Of a stretch of DNA of 7,541 nucleotides, positions 1 through 5,066 are shown in pieces (positions within the stretch are counted from its first letter, which is position 1; every line of letters begins with the position of its first letter). Location: positions 1 to 7,541 of the forward strand of contig JAEUJR010000103.1 of the NCBI GenBank assembly GCA_016793585.1. The letters run 5' to 3'. The translations under genes and the position numbers were made by a program. Under the pieces are notes generated by a model. That model had not been told where the DNA came from. It worked only from the letters and a program-made list of their open reading frames with translations, and ran no database searches. Source of the DNA: Archangium sp. GTDB lineage: Bacteria > Myxococcota > Myxococcia > Myxococcales > Myxococcaceae.

Positions 1-72
1 GCCCTCTTCGCGACCGCGAAAGAGACGCTCGAAGTCACCAACCCACGATTCGATCTCACTCACGAGGCCTGA
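1..72 (+). CDS. C-terminal end of an unidentified protein (partial)
   Basis: Frame 1 is open from the window edge for 23 residues and ends in TGA at 70-72. The residues begin ALFATAKETLEV and finish FDLTHEA. The stop lies one base before the ATG of the acyl-CoA dehydrogenase, so the two genes are very probably one transcript and translationally coupled. The tail is too short to place in a family. Genes next to ACAD10/11-like dehydrogenases in bacteria are often phosphotransferases (APH-type kinases) or short-chain dehydrogenases, but nothing visible here decides between these. The reading frame is supported by its GC-rich third positions and the tight junction; the function is unknown. Confidence 0.6.
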   Translation, partial: ALFATAKETLEVTNPRFDLTHEA

Positions 73-73
73 C

Positions 74-1267
74 ATGGACTTCATGCTCAACGAGGTGTTG
101 TCGGCGACGCGTGCACGCGTTCGTCAGTTCGTCGACGCGCACATCATTCCCGCCGAAGACGCGATTCTGGCCGAAGACAAGGCGGGCAAACGCGACACGC
201 TCAAGGCGCTGCAGGCGAAGGCACGCGCCGATGGGCTCTGGGTTCCCCACCTGCCGCCCGCGCTCGGAGGCATGGGCCTGGGCCCGATGGGCATGTGCGC
301 GCTGTTCCGCGAGATGGGCCGCAGCCCCGTCGGCGCGAAGGTCTTCAACTGTGACGCGCCCGATCAAGGGAACATGGACCTGCTGTTGATGGCAGCGAAG
401 AAGGAGCACCAGGAGCGCTACCTGGCGCCGCTCGTGCGCGCAGAGATCACCAGCGCCTTCTGCATGACCGAGCCCGCTCCCGGCGCTGGCGCCGACCCGT
501 CGAACCTGCGCACCGTCGCGAAGGAGGTGAGCGGCGGCTGGGAGATCACGGGCCGCAAGTGGTACTCGACCGGCGCACGCAACGCGTCGTTCCTCGTGGT
601 GATGGCACGCACCAGCGACGACCCGCGCACCGGAGCCTCGATGTTCCTCGTCGATCGCCGCGCGAAGGGCGTGACGTACGTGCGAGACATTCCGACGTTC
701 GGGGAGCAGGTGCTCGACCATCACGAGGGCGAGGTGAGCTTCGAGGGCGTGCGCGTCACGCCCGACGACGTGCTCGGCAACATCGGCGACGGCTTCAAGC
801 TCGCGCAGGTTCGCCTGGTGCCTGCGCGCCTCACCCACTGCATGCGCTGGCTGGGGCTGGCCGAACGCACCCTCGAGCTGTGCAAGAAGTACAGCACGGA
901 GCGCACGAGCTTCGGCAAAGAGCTCGCCCGGCATCAGCTCATTCAGGAGATGATCGCGAGGAACGTGACCGCGATGCACTCCGGCAACCTGATGACCCTT
1001 CACGCCGCGTGGATGCTCGAGCAGGGCAAACACAAAGAAGCAAAGCCGTACTCGTCGATGGCGAAGACGCAGGTCGCGCGGCTGTTGTGTCAGGTGCTCG
1101 ACGACGCGATTCAGATGCACGGCGGGCTCGGGTACTCCGACGACGTGCCGTTCGGCCGGTGGTACCGCGCGGCGCGGGCCGCCCGCATCGCCGACGGCCC
1201 TGACGAAGTTCACACCATCACCGTCGCGCGTGACTGGCTGCTCGGCCGGCTCGAAGTGCTGGTGTGA
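74..1267 (+). CDS. Acyl-CoA dehydrogenase, ACAD10/11-like
   Basis: This 397-residue FAD flavoprotein is predicted to introduce a double bond at C2-C3 of an acyl-CoA. It is a full-length family member: an N-terminal helical domain (about 1-125), a middle beta domain (about 126-235) and a C-terminal helical domain (about 236-397). Visible motifs are FNCDAPDQGNM (91-101), typical of the ACAD10/11 group; the flavin/substrate segment FCMTEP followed by GAGADPSN (129-144); RKWYSTGA (161-168); ERTSFGK (276-282); and QMHGGLGY (347-354). In ADGPDEVH (373-380), Asp374 falls where medium-chain acyl-CoA dehydrogenases carry their catalytic Glu; as I recall this is usual for the ACAD10/11 group. That group has been linked to hydroxy- or branched acyl-CoA breakdown, working with a kinase domain that is absent from this protein. 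The start ATG at 74 has GAGG at 64-67, six bases upstream; a second ATG at 83 is possible. It converges with the next gene across 6 bases. Confidence 0.95.
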   Translation: MDFMLNEVLSATRARVRQFVDAHIIPAEDAILAEDKAGKRDTLKALQAKARADGLWVPHLPPALGGMGLGPMGMCALFREMGRSPVGAKVFNCDAPDQGNMDLLLMAAKKEHQERYLAPLVRAEITSAFCMTEPAPGAGADPSNLRTVAKEVSGGWEITGRKWYSTGARNASFLVVMARTSDDPRTGASMFLVDRRAKGVTYVRDIPTFGEQVLDHHEGEVSFEGVRVTPDDVLGNIGDGFKLAQVRLVPARLTHCMRWLGLAERTLELCKKYSTERTSFGKELARHQLIQEMIARNVTAMHSGNLMTLHAAWMLEQGKHKEAKPYSSMAKTQVARLLCQVLDDAIQMHGGLGYSDDVPFGRWYRAARAARIADGPDEVHTITVARDWLLGRLEVLV

Positions 1268-1273
1268 AGCGAC

Positions 1274-1630
1274 TCAGGCGCCGATGACTCGCTCGAACGG
1301 CATCGGCCCCAGCACCGCCAGCACCAACGCGCCCGCAGCCATCGCCACCGACGTCGCGAGCACGCCCTTGCGAACGTCGGTCGTGTCGTCGCCGCGCAGG
1401 TCGCGCTGCCGCAGCAGCGACGAGCGCACCGAGAACTGAACGACTGACAGCGTCGCGATGCCGACCGTGGTGAGAAACCACGCGAGGTGTGCGGGCTTCT
1501 CGAGCCCGATGGCCCCGTTCGAGAGCCCCAGCCGGAGCACCGCCGTGGCCAGCGCGACGCCTTCGGTCAGGGCGACGACCACGAAGTGCTTCTTGTCGAA
1601 CGGCGCCCGCGCAGTGGTCTGAGGAGGCAT
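1274..1630 (-). CDS. Small hypothetical membrane protein, three predicted helices
   Basis: This 118-residue protein matches no family I recognise. Three hydrophobic stretches, about residues 15-34, 48-66 and 89-108, suggest a small inner-membrane protein. A charged loop (about 72-88, rich in Arg and Asp) lies between helices 2 and 3, and a short hydrophilic N-terminus contains DKK. The frame stays open further upstream to an ATG at 1750, but that extension runs through the end of the hydrolase gene in another frame and is Arg-rich, as expected of a shadow. The ATG at 1628-1630 is therefore the likely start. A GGAG lies upstream (1644-1647 on the opposite strand), at a rather long spacing of about 13 bases. 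It begins 20 bases after the hydrolase stop and is probably co-transcribed with it. No function is assigned. Confidence 0.7.
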   Translation of the reverse strand: MPPQTTARAPFDKKHFVVVALTEGVALATAVLRLGLSNGAIGLEKPAHLAWFLTTVGIATLSVVQFSVRSSLLRQRDLRGDDTTDVRKGVLATSVAMAAGALVLAVLGPMPFERVIGA

Positions 1631-1650
1631 TGGCCGAACGCTACTCCGGC

Positions 1651-2985
1651 TCAACGTCGGCGCGTCAGCACGAGCAGGGCCACGGCCAGCAGCACGCCGA
1701 GCTCGGAGCTGGCGCCACAGCCACAGCCGGGCGTCGGCGTCGAGGTGCACCGACCTGCTTCACACAGCTGGCCCGAGAGGCAGATGGCGCAGGCAGCGCC
1801 GTTCGCGCCGCACGCCATGTCAGACGACTGAACGCACACGGCGCCGTTGCAGCACCCCGAGCAGTTCGTCGCGTTGCACGTGACGCTGGGGGAGCCGCCA
1901 GCCGTCGCGGTGCCGCCTCCCGCCGCGCTGCCTCCTGCTGATGCGACGCCGCCGGCCGCTGCCGTGCCGCCTGCCGTCGCCGCTCCGCCTGCCGAGCCTC
2001 CCGCGGTTGCGGAGCCGCCGGCTGTCGCGCTTCCGCCGCCCGATGCCCGACCTCCCGCCGCCGCAGTTCCGCCCGCCGTCGCAGTGCCGCCAGCCGAGGC
2101 CGTCCCTCCGCCTGCTGCGCCGCCGGCTGCAGAGCCGCCATCGGTGCTGCAGCCGAGTGACATCGTCACCTGGTTAATGGCCCCGCTAGAAACATCGGCC
2201 CCGACCATCGATTCAACACAGCCGCTGCCGAGTAAGAACTGGGCAAAGAAGGCGCGTGCATACCGCTTGTAGACAGCCGAGCGCGCCGAACTCCACGTGG
2301 CGGGCGTGAGAATCGACGGCCCGCAGCCCCCGAGACACAGAGCGTTCGACGGCTCCTGCGGGTCGCAGTGATTCGCCATGGGCACGTTGAAGCGCCCCTT
2401 GAGACCGGACTTCTCCGCAAACCACCCGCCGATACCTCCATCAAGAAGCACGCGATCGGTGTTGTTCTGCGTGTTGCACGACTGCGGCGGCGCGAACTCG
2501 AACAGCGTCGGCGCCGTCACGTTGGCGATCTGCGCCGAGCCGAGGCTGCTGCTGTCGACCGGGTCGAGCAGCGCGAGCGCCTTCGTCTGCGGCCGACGAG
2601 ACGCAGCGAGCCACGCGGCGAGCCCACCGGCGCTGTGCCCCCCAAAGCCAACCCTGGTTGCGTCGCCGATTCCGGCGGTGATGGTGGCGTCGACGGCAGC
2701 GACGAGCGCGTCGGCGTTGGCGGAGTGATTGACGCTGAGCCCACCCGTCAGCTGCGGCGCCACCACGACGATGCCATCGGCCTGCAGCGCCTGCGCGAGC
2801 CCACGAACGTTCTCCTTGTTGTTCGAGAAGCCGTGCCCGAGCGCGACGATGGGGAACGGCCCCGTGCCCGCGGGCGTGTAGCGATCGACCTGAAAGCTCG
2901 AGCCATTCACCATCACGGTGAAGGTCGTCTGAGCCTGCGCCACCGAGGCGACGGCGAGGAGGAGCAGCAGGAGTCGGTTGAACAT
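1651..2985 (-). CDS. Secreted alpha/beta-hydrolase (chlorophyllase/PETase-like fold) with MYXO-CTERM tail
   Basis: This 444-residue protein starts with a signal peptide (Leu-rich core 5-13, likely cleavage after AQA, residues 16-18). An alpha/beta-hydrolase domain follows (about 20-278): oxyanion-loop GHGFSNN (50-56), nucleophile elbow GHSAGG with Ser118, ALLDPVD (138-144) giving the probable acid Asp141 or Asp144, and NHCDP with the likely catalytic His206. The DPVD and GHSxGG pattern resembles chlorophyllase/dienelactone-type esterases; the true substrate (ester, lipid or polyester) cannot be read from sequence. A Gly/Ala/Ser/Thr linker (283-366), a module with eleven cysteines (370-413) and a MYXO-CTERM tail follow. 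The function is predicted to be an extracellular or surface-anchored ester hydrolase. The start at 2985 is chosen because it begins the signal peptide and has GAGAGG five bases upstream; the frame extends to 3144, but that part is low-quality sequence. Codons for about residues 239-275 (2161-2271) use more A/T endings than the rest. It is divergent from the T2SS genes. Confidence 0.88.
   Translation of the reverse strand: MFNRLLLLLLAVASVAQAQTTFTVMVNGSSFQVDRYTPAGTGPFPIVALGHGFSNNKENVRGLAQALQADGIVVVAPQLTGGLSVNHSANADALVAAVDATITAGIGDATRVGFGGHSAGGLAAWLAASRRPQTKALALLDPVDSSSLGSAQIANVTAPTLFEFAPPQSCNTQNNTDRVLLDGGIGGWFAEKSGLKGRFNVPMANHCDPQEPSNALCLGGCGPSILTPATWSSARSAVYKRYARAFFAQFLLGSGCVESMVGADVSSGAINQVTMSLGCSTDGGSAAGGAAGGGTASAGGTATAGGTAAAGGRASGGGSATAGGSATAGGSAGGAATAGGTAAAGGVASAGGSAAGGGTATAGGSPSVTCNATNCSGCCNGAVCVQSSDMACGANGAACAICLSGQLCEAGRCTSTPTPGCGCGASSELGVLLAVALLVLTRRR
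1654..1728 (-). other. MYXO-CTERM surface-sorting signal
   Basis: The last 25 residues of the hydrolase (420-444) have the three parts of a MYXO-CTERM signal: a Cys motif GCGCG (420-424), a hydrophobic segment rich in Leu, Val and Ala (429-440) and a terminal Arg-Arg-Arg. In Myxococcus this signal is reported to be processed by an intramembrane protease (myxosortase), with the exposed Cys becoming the lipid anchor and export to the surface depending on the T2SS. The signal is what makes a Myxococcota source likely. Confidence 0.92.
1888..2139 (-). repeat. Low-complexity GG(S/T)A(T/A)A-type linker repeat in the hydrolase
   Basis: About 84 codons encode imperfect tandem units of five to six residues such as GGSATA, GGTAAA and GGTATA, with only Gly, Ala, Ser, Thr and an occasional Arg or Val. 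On the plus strand this reads as GC-rich repeats of the gccgcc/gccgtc type. It joins the catalytic domain to the Cys-rich module and probably serves as a flexible spacer that holds the enzyme away from the cell surface. DNA like this can change copy number by slippage, so length may vary between strains. Confidence 0.85.
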
Positions 2986-2990
2986 GGCCG

Positions 2991-2996
2991 CCTCTC
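2991..2996 (-). promoter_or_regulatory. Ribosome binding site of the hydrolase
   Basis: Read on the minus strand this is GAGAGG, five bases before the ATG at 2985-2983. It is one of the better Shine-Dalgarno matches in the window and decides the start of the hydrolase in favour of the signal-peptide Met over the upstream in-frame ATG at 3144. No convincing -35/-10 pair was found for this gene in the 181-base intergenic region. Confidence 0.7.
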
Positions 2997-3034
2997 TGCC
3001 GACACCCGGTGCCGTTCGCAAGTCGGCGGTCGCG

Positions 3035-3082
3035 GCTCGACATCTCGTCGCAGGTCGCAACGCCACAGCTCGACACATTGTC
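3035..3082. repeat. Direct repeat plus dyad, candidate activator site
   Basis: GCTCGACA occurs twice, at 3035-3042 and 3068-3075, offset by 33 bases (about three helical turns). The second copy runs into a short dyad, GACA-CAT-TGTC (3072-3082). Relative to the transcription start predicted from the sigma-54 element at 3139 (about 3165), the repeats lie near -126 and -93, the usual distance for enhancer-binding proteins that activate sigma-54 promoters. The repeats are short and may be chance in GC-rich DNA, or may serve the divergent hydrolase gene instead. Confidence 0.3.
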
Positions 3083-3138
3083 AGCGCGTGCAACGGCAGC
3101 GCGCGCTCAAGCGCCCGATTCCCCGGCGGGAGCGGTGG

Positions 3139-3154
3139 TGGCACCTGCGTTGCT
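3139..3154 (+). promoter_or_regulatory. Sigma-54 (RpoN) type promoter before first gspC
   Basis: The sequence TGGCACC-TGCG-TTGCT matches the -24/-12 consensus TGGCACG-N4-TTGCW at every defined position except the seventh. The GG and GC cores are 12 bases apart, as required. Taking the C of TTGCT (3153) as -12 puts the start of transcription near 3165, two bases before the ATG at 3167. The same element with all 12 defined bases identical occurs before the second gspC. Sigma-54 promoters need an activator ATPase, and myxobacteria encode many of these. Confidence 0.6.
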
Positions 3155-3166
3155 CACCCCAGCTCC

Positions 3167-3979
3167 ATGCGCCTTCGCACCAGCCTGTTCCTTCACGTGC
3201 TGCCGTGGGCTCTCCTCGCGCTCACGGCGTGGCTCGTGGTGACTCCCGTCGGTGCCCTGCTCGAGGAGCGGCTCGCCGTTTCCGTGGTCGAGCCGGTTCT
3301 GCCCGCGCCGCAGGTCACGCGGGAGCAGGCCACCCTCAGTGAGCAACGCGTCTACGCGCTGCTCGGCCTGCCGCTCCCCCGTGCGCCAGAGTTCGTCTCG
3401 ACGCCGCGAGCCCTGCCGCCCTTTGGCGCGAAGCTGCTCGGCACTCTGTCGTCGTCGTTGAGAGACCGCTCGGTGGCGACGTTGCTGCTCCCCACGGGCC
3501 GCGCCGTCTCGGTGTGGGAGGGCGATCAGGTGCTCGGCGCCGAGATCGTCGAGATCGCCCGCAATTCCATCACCATTCGACGTGCAAACCTGTTGGAAGA
3601 ATTGTCGATACACCGGCCTGCTTCAATTCCTTCCATCGCTTTCGTGACACCAGTCACGGCACAAGACTACGCCGTCTCACGAACCGAGCTCATGACCCGG
3701 CTGGGCGACCTGTACTCGCTCTCGAAGGAGGTGCGCGTGATGCCCGCCTTCCGTGACGGCCAGGCGATCGGCTTCCGGTTCGCGGGCCTCGCCCCCGACT
3801 CGGCGGTCGCGAAGCTGGGGCTGAAGACCGGCGACGTGATCCGCTCCATCAACGGCCAGCCGCTGGACTCGATGCAGCGGGTGCTGGGCCTGGTGGGCGC
3901 CCTCGAGCACACCCCCGAGGTGCTCGTGCAGATCGAGCGCGAGGGCCAGCTCCTCACCCACCGCTACCGCCTCAACTGA
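3167..3979 (+). CDS. gspC: Type II secretion protein GspC, paralogue 1
   Basis: This 270-residue inner-membrane clamp protein of the T2SS is expected to link the inner-membrane assembly to the GspD secretin. A short N-terminus with two Arg is followed by one membrane helix (about 7-28), a periplasmic linker, the homology region that binds GspD (about 85-150, containing AKLLGTL and the turn EGDQVLGAEIVEI), and a C-terminal PDZ domain (about 188-268, with GFRFAGLAPDSAVAKLGLK and GDVIRSING). It aligns with the next gene across both domains but has a shorter linker, so the two are diverged tandem paralogues. The ATG at 3167 is the only start that keeps the whole anchor; it has no Shine-Dalgarno, and the frame upstream (open to 2978) reads as noncoding. 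Codons 138-168 are unusually A/T-ending. The alternative is a GspC-like PDZ accessory protein rather than the core clamp. Confidence 0.85.
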   Translation: MRLRTSLFLHVLPWALLALTAWLVVTPVGALLEERLAVSVVEPVLPAPQVTREQATLSEQRVYALLGLPLPRAPEFVSTPRALPPFGAKLLGTLSSSLRDRSVATLLLPTGRAVSVWEGDQVLGAEIVEIARNSITIRRANLLEELSIHRPASIPSIAFVTPVTAQDYAVSRTELMTRLGDLYSLSKEVRVMPAFRDGQAIGFRFAGLAPDSAVAKLGLKTGDVIRSINGQPLDSMQRVLGLVGALEHTPEVLVQIEREGQLLTHRYRLN

Positions 3980-4006
3980 CCGCCCCTGCTGATCCACCTG
4001 CCGTTC

Positions 4007-4016
4007 CGTCATGACG
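4007..4016. repeat. Perfect 10-base palindrome CGTCATGACG
   Basis: This palindrome lies in the 112-base gap between the two gspC genes. It is centred about 107 bases before the transcription start predicted from the sigma-54 element at 4093, so it could be an operator or enhancer site. It is short and shares no clear sequence with the repeats before the first gspC. A weak hairpin, GGCAG-AGGC-CTGCC (4039-4052), also lies in this gap but has no T-run, so it is not a terminator. Confidence 0.25.
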
Positions 4017-4091
4017 CCCTCCTTCGCTTTGACAAAATGGCAGAGGCCTGCCCGAACTCGGTCAGATTCCTCAGTGATTTCAGGGCACTTG

Positions 4092-5054
4092 ATGGCACCG
4101 GGCTTGCTCTTTGGCCCTCCTGCCGTGGAGTTCCTCTTCAAGCGACATTTCTGGCTGGTCCACCTCGCCTTCATGTTCGGGGTGGCCTTCTTCATCGGGA
4201 AGACGGCGAACGCCTTTCTCGAAGCCCAGCTGCTCCCGCTGCCGACCGGCGAGACGCGGCAGGTGCTCAAACCCCAGGTGATCGAGCCGGTGCCTCAGCT
4301 GGTGCTCGACCGCATCGCCAAGCTCACGGGCCTGCCGGTGCCGAAGCCCGAGCCCGAGGTGAAGGAGCCCGAGGCCCCGAAGGTCGACATGGAGTCGCCG
4401 CCGATTCACTCGTCGCTGCGGCTCAAGCTGCTCGGCACGCTCGTCTCGGGCAACCCCGAGTGGTCAGTGGCGTCGATTCAAGACGTCGTCACGCTCAAGA
4501 CGAACACGTACATGGTTGGCGACACCATTCAGGGCGCCGAGGTGCTCGAGATCGAGCGCAAACGCGTCATCATCAAACACAACAATCGCCGCGAATACAT
4601 CGACGAGAACCCGGGTGACGGGTCGATGGCGCCGCCGCCTCCGCCAGTGCAGACGATCGCCGCCGCGCCGGCCAAGTACAACGACGCGCCGCCGCCGTCG
4701 GTGGGCCTGGGCTCGACCATCAAGCAGATGAGCGAGAACGAGTACGAAGTGCCCCGCGCCGAGATCGACAAGACGCTCTCGAACCTGAACGACGTCGCGA
4801 TGCAGGCGCGCATCGTGCCTGCGTTCAAAGACGGCGTCGCGCAGGGCTTCAAGCTGTTCTCGATTCGCCCCGACTCCATCTATTCGAAGATTGGCGTGCA
4901 GAACGGTGACGTCATCAAACGCATCAACGGCTACGACCTGAACAGCCCTGAGAAGGCGCTCGAGGTCTACTCCAAGCTCAAAGAGGCTTCGCGCATCGAC
5001 ATCGAGGTCGAGCGCAATGGAGCCTCGGTTCGCAAGACCTACAACGTTCGCTGA
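4092..5054 (+). CDS. gspC: Type II secretion protein GspC, paralogue 2
   Basis: This is the second inner-membrane clamp protein of the T2SS, 320 residues from the ATG at 4092. Order: a membrane helix (about 20-38, preceded by FLFKRHF), a long Pro/Glu-rich periplasmic linker (about 50-105), the GspD-binding homology region (about 107-172, with LKLLGTL and VGDTIQGAEVLEIERK), a second Pro-rich linker (about 178-205), and a PDZ domain (238-318, with GFKLFSIRPDSIYSKIGVQ and NGDVIKRING). It sits directly before gspD with a 12-base gap, the usual gspC-gspD order, so it is the more likely core GspC. Start: ATG 4092 has AGGG at 4082-4085, but its first codons are poorly GC-ended and overlap a sigma-54 element. 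GTG 4125 (starting VEFLFKRHFW) is a serious alternative. ATG 4011 has no ribosome site. Confidence 0.93.
   Translation: MAPGLLFGPPAVEFLFKRHFWLVHLAFMFGVAFFIGKTANAFLEAQLLPLPTGETRQVLKPQVIEPVPQLVLDRIAKLTGLPVPKPEPEVKEPEAPKVDMESPPIHSSLRLKLLGTLVSGNPEWSVASIQDVVTLKTNTYMVGDTIQGAEVLEIERKRVIIKHNNRREYIDENPGDGSMAPPPPPVQTIAAAPAKYNDAPPPSVGLGSTIKQMSENEYEVPRAEIDKTLSNLNDVAMQARIVPAFKDGVAQGFKLFSIRPDSIYSKIGVQNGDVIKRINGYDLNSPEKALEVYSKLKEASRIDIEVERNGASVRKTYNVR
4093..4108 (+). promoter_or_regulatory. Sigma-54 (RpoN) type promoter before second gspC
   Basis: TGGCACC-GGGC-TTGCT again matches the -24/-12 consensus at all defined bases but one, with correct GG-to-GC spacing. With C at 4107 as -12, transcription would begin near 4119. 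The element overlaps the ATG at 4092, so if it works, protein from this transcript must begin downstream, most simply at the in-frame GTG at 4125, leaving a six-base leader. It would drive gspC, gspD and gspE independently of the first gspC. Confidence 0.55.
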
Positions 5055-5066
5055 AACGACTTGAAC

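Noticed and set aside
56..1213. 385-codon open frame on the minus strand
   Set aside because: It lies fully antisense to the acyl-CoA dehydrogenase, whose motifs are intact. The product is His/Arg/Ala-rich with no domain, as expected of a GC-rich shadow frame.
1888..2139. CRISPR-like array
   Set aside because: The periodic DNA encodes an in-frame Gly/Ala linker with short imperfect units and no separate spacers.
1847..2272. Pro/Ala-rich open frame on the plus strand
   Set aside because: It is the complement of the hydrolase's Gly/Ala linker; the PPA pattern simply mirrors the repeat.
2986..3144. N-terminal extension of the hydrolase to the ATG at 3144
   Set aside because: The added 53 residues have no helix or signal features and would bury the signal peptide. 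The Met at 2985 has a good ribosome site.
2978..3166. N-terminal extension of the first GspC to 2978
   Set aside because: It overlaps the start of the divergent hydrolase, is low-complexity, and would put 63 residues before the membrane anchor.
4029..4034. TTGACA as a sigma-70 -35 box before the second gspC
   Set aside because: At 17 bases downstream the sequence is CCGAAC, not a -10 box, and no better hexamer occurs at 16-19 bases.
4039..4052. Hairpin GGCAG-AGGC-CTGCC as a terminator between the gspC genes
   Set aside because: The stem is only five pairs and no T-run follows.
5061..5066. TTG at 5061 as the start of gspD
   Set aside because: It adds only two residues before an ATG that begins a normal signal peptide, and no ribosome site favours it.
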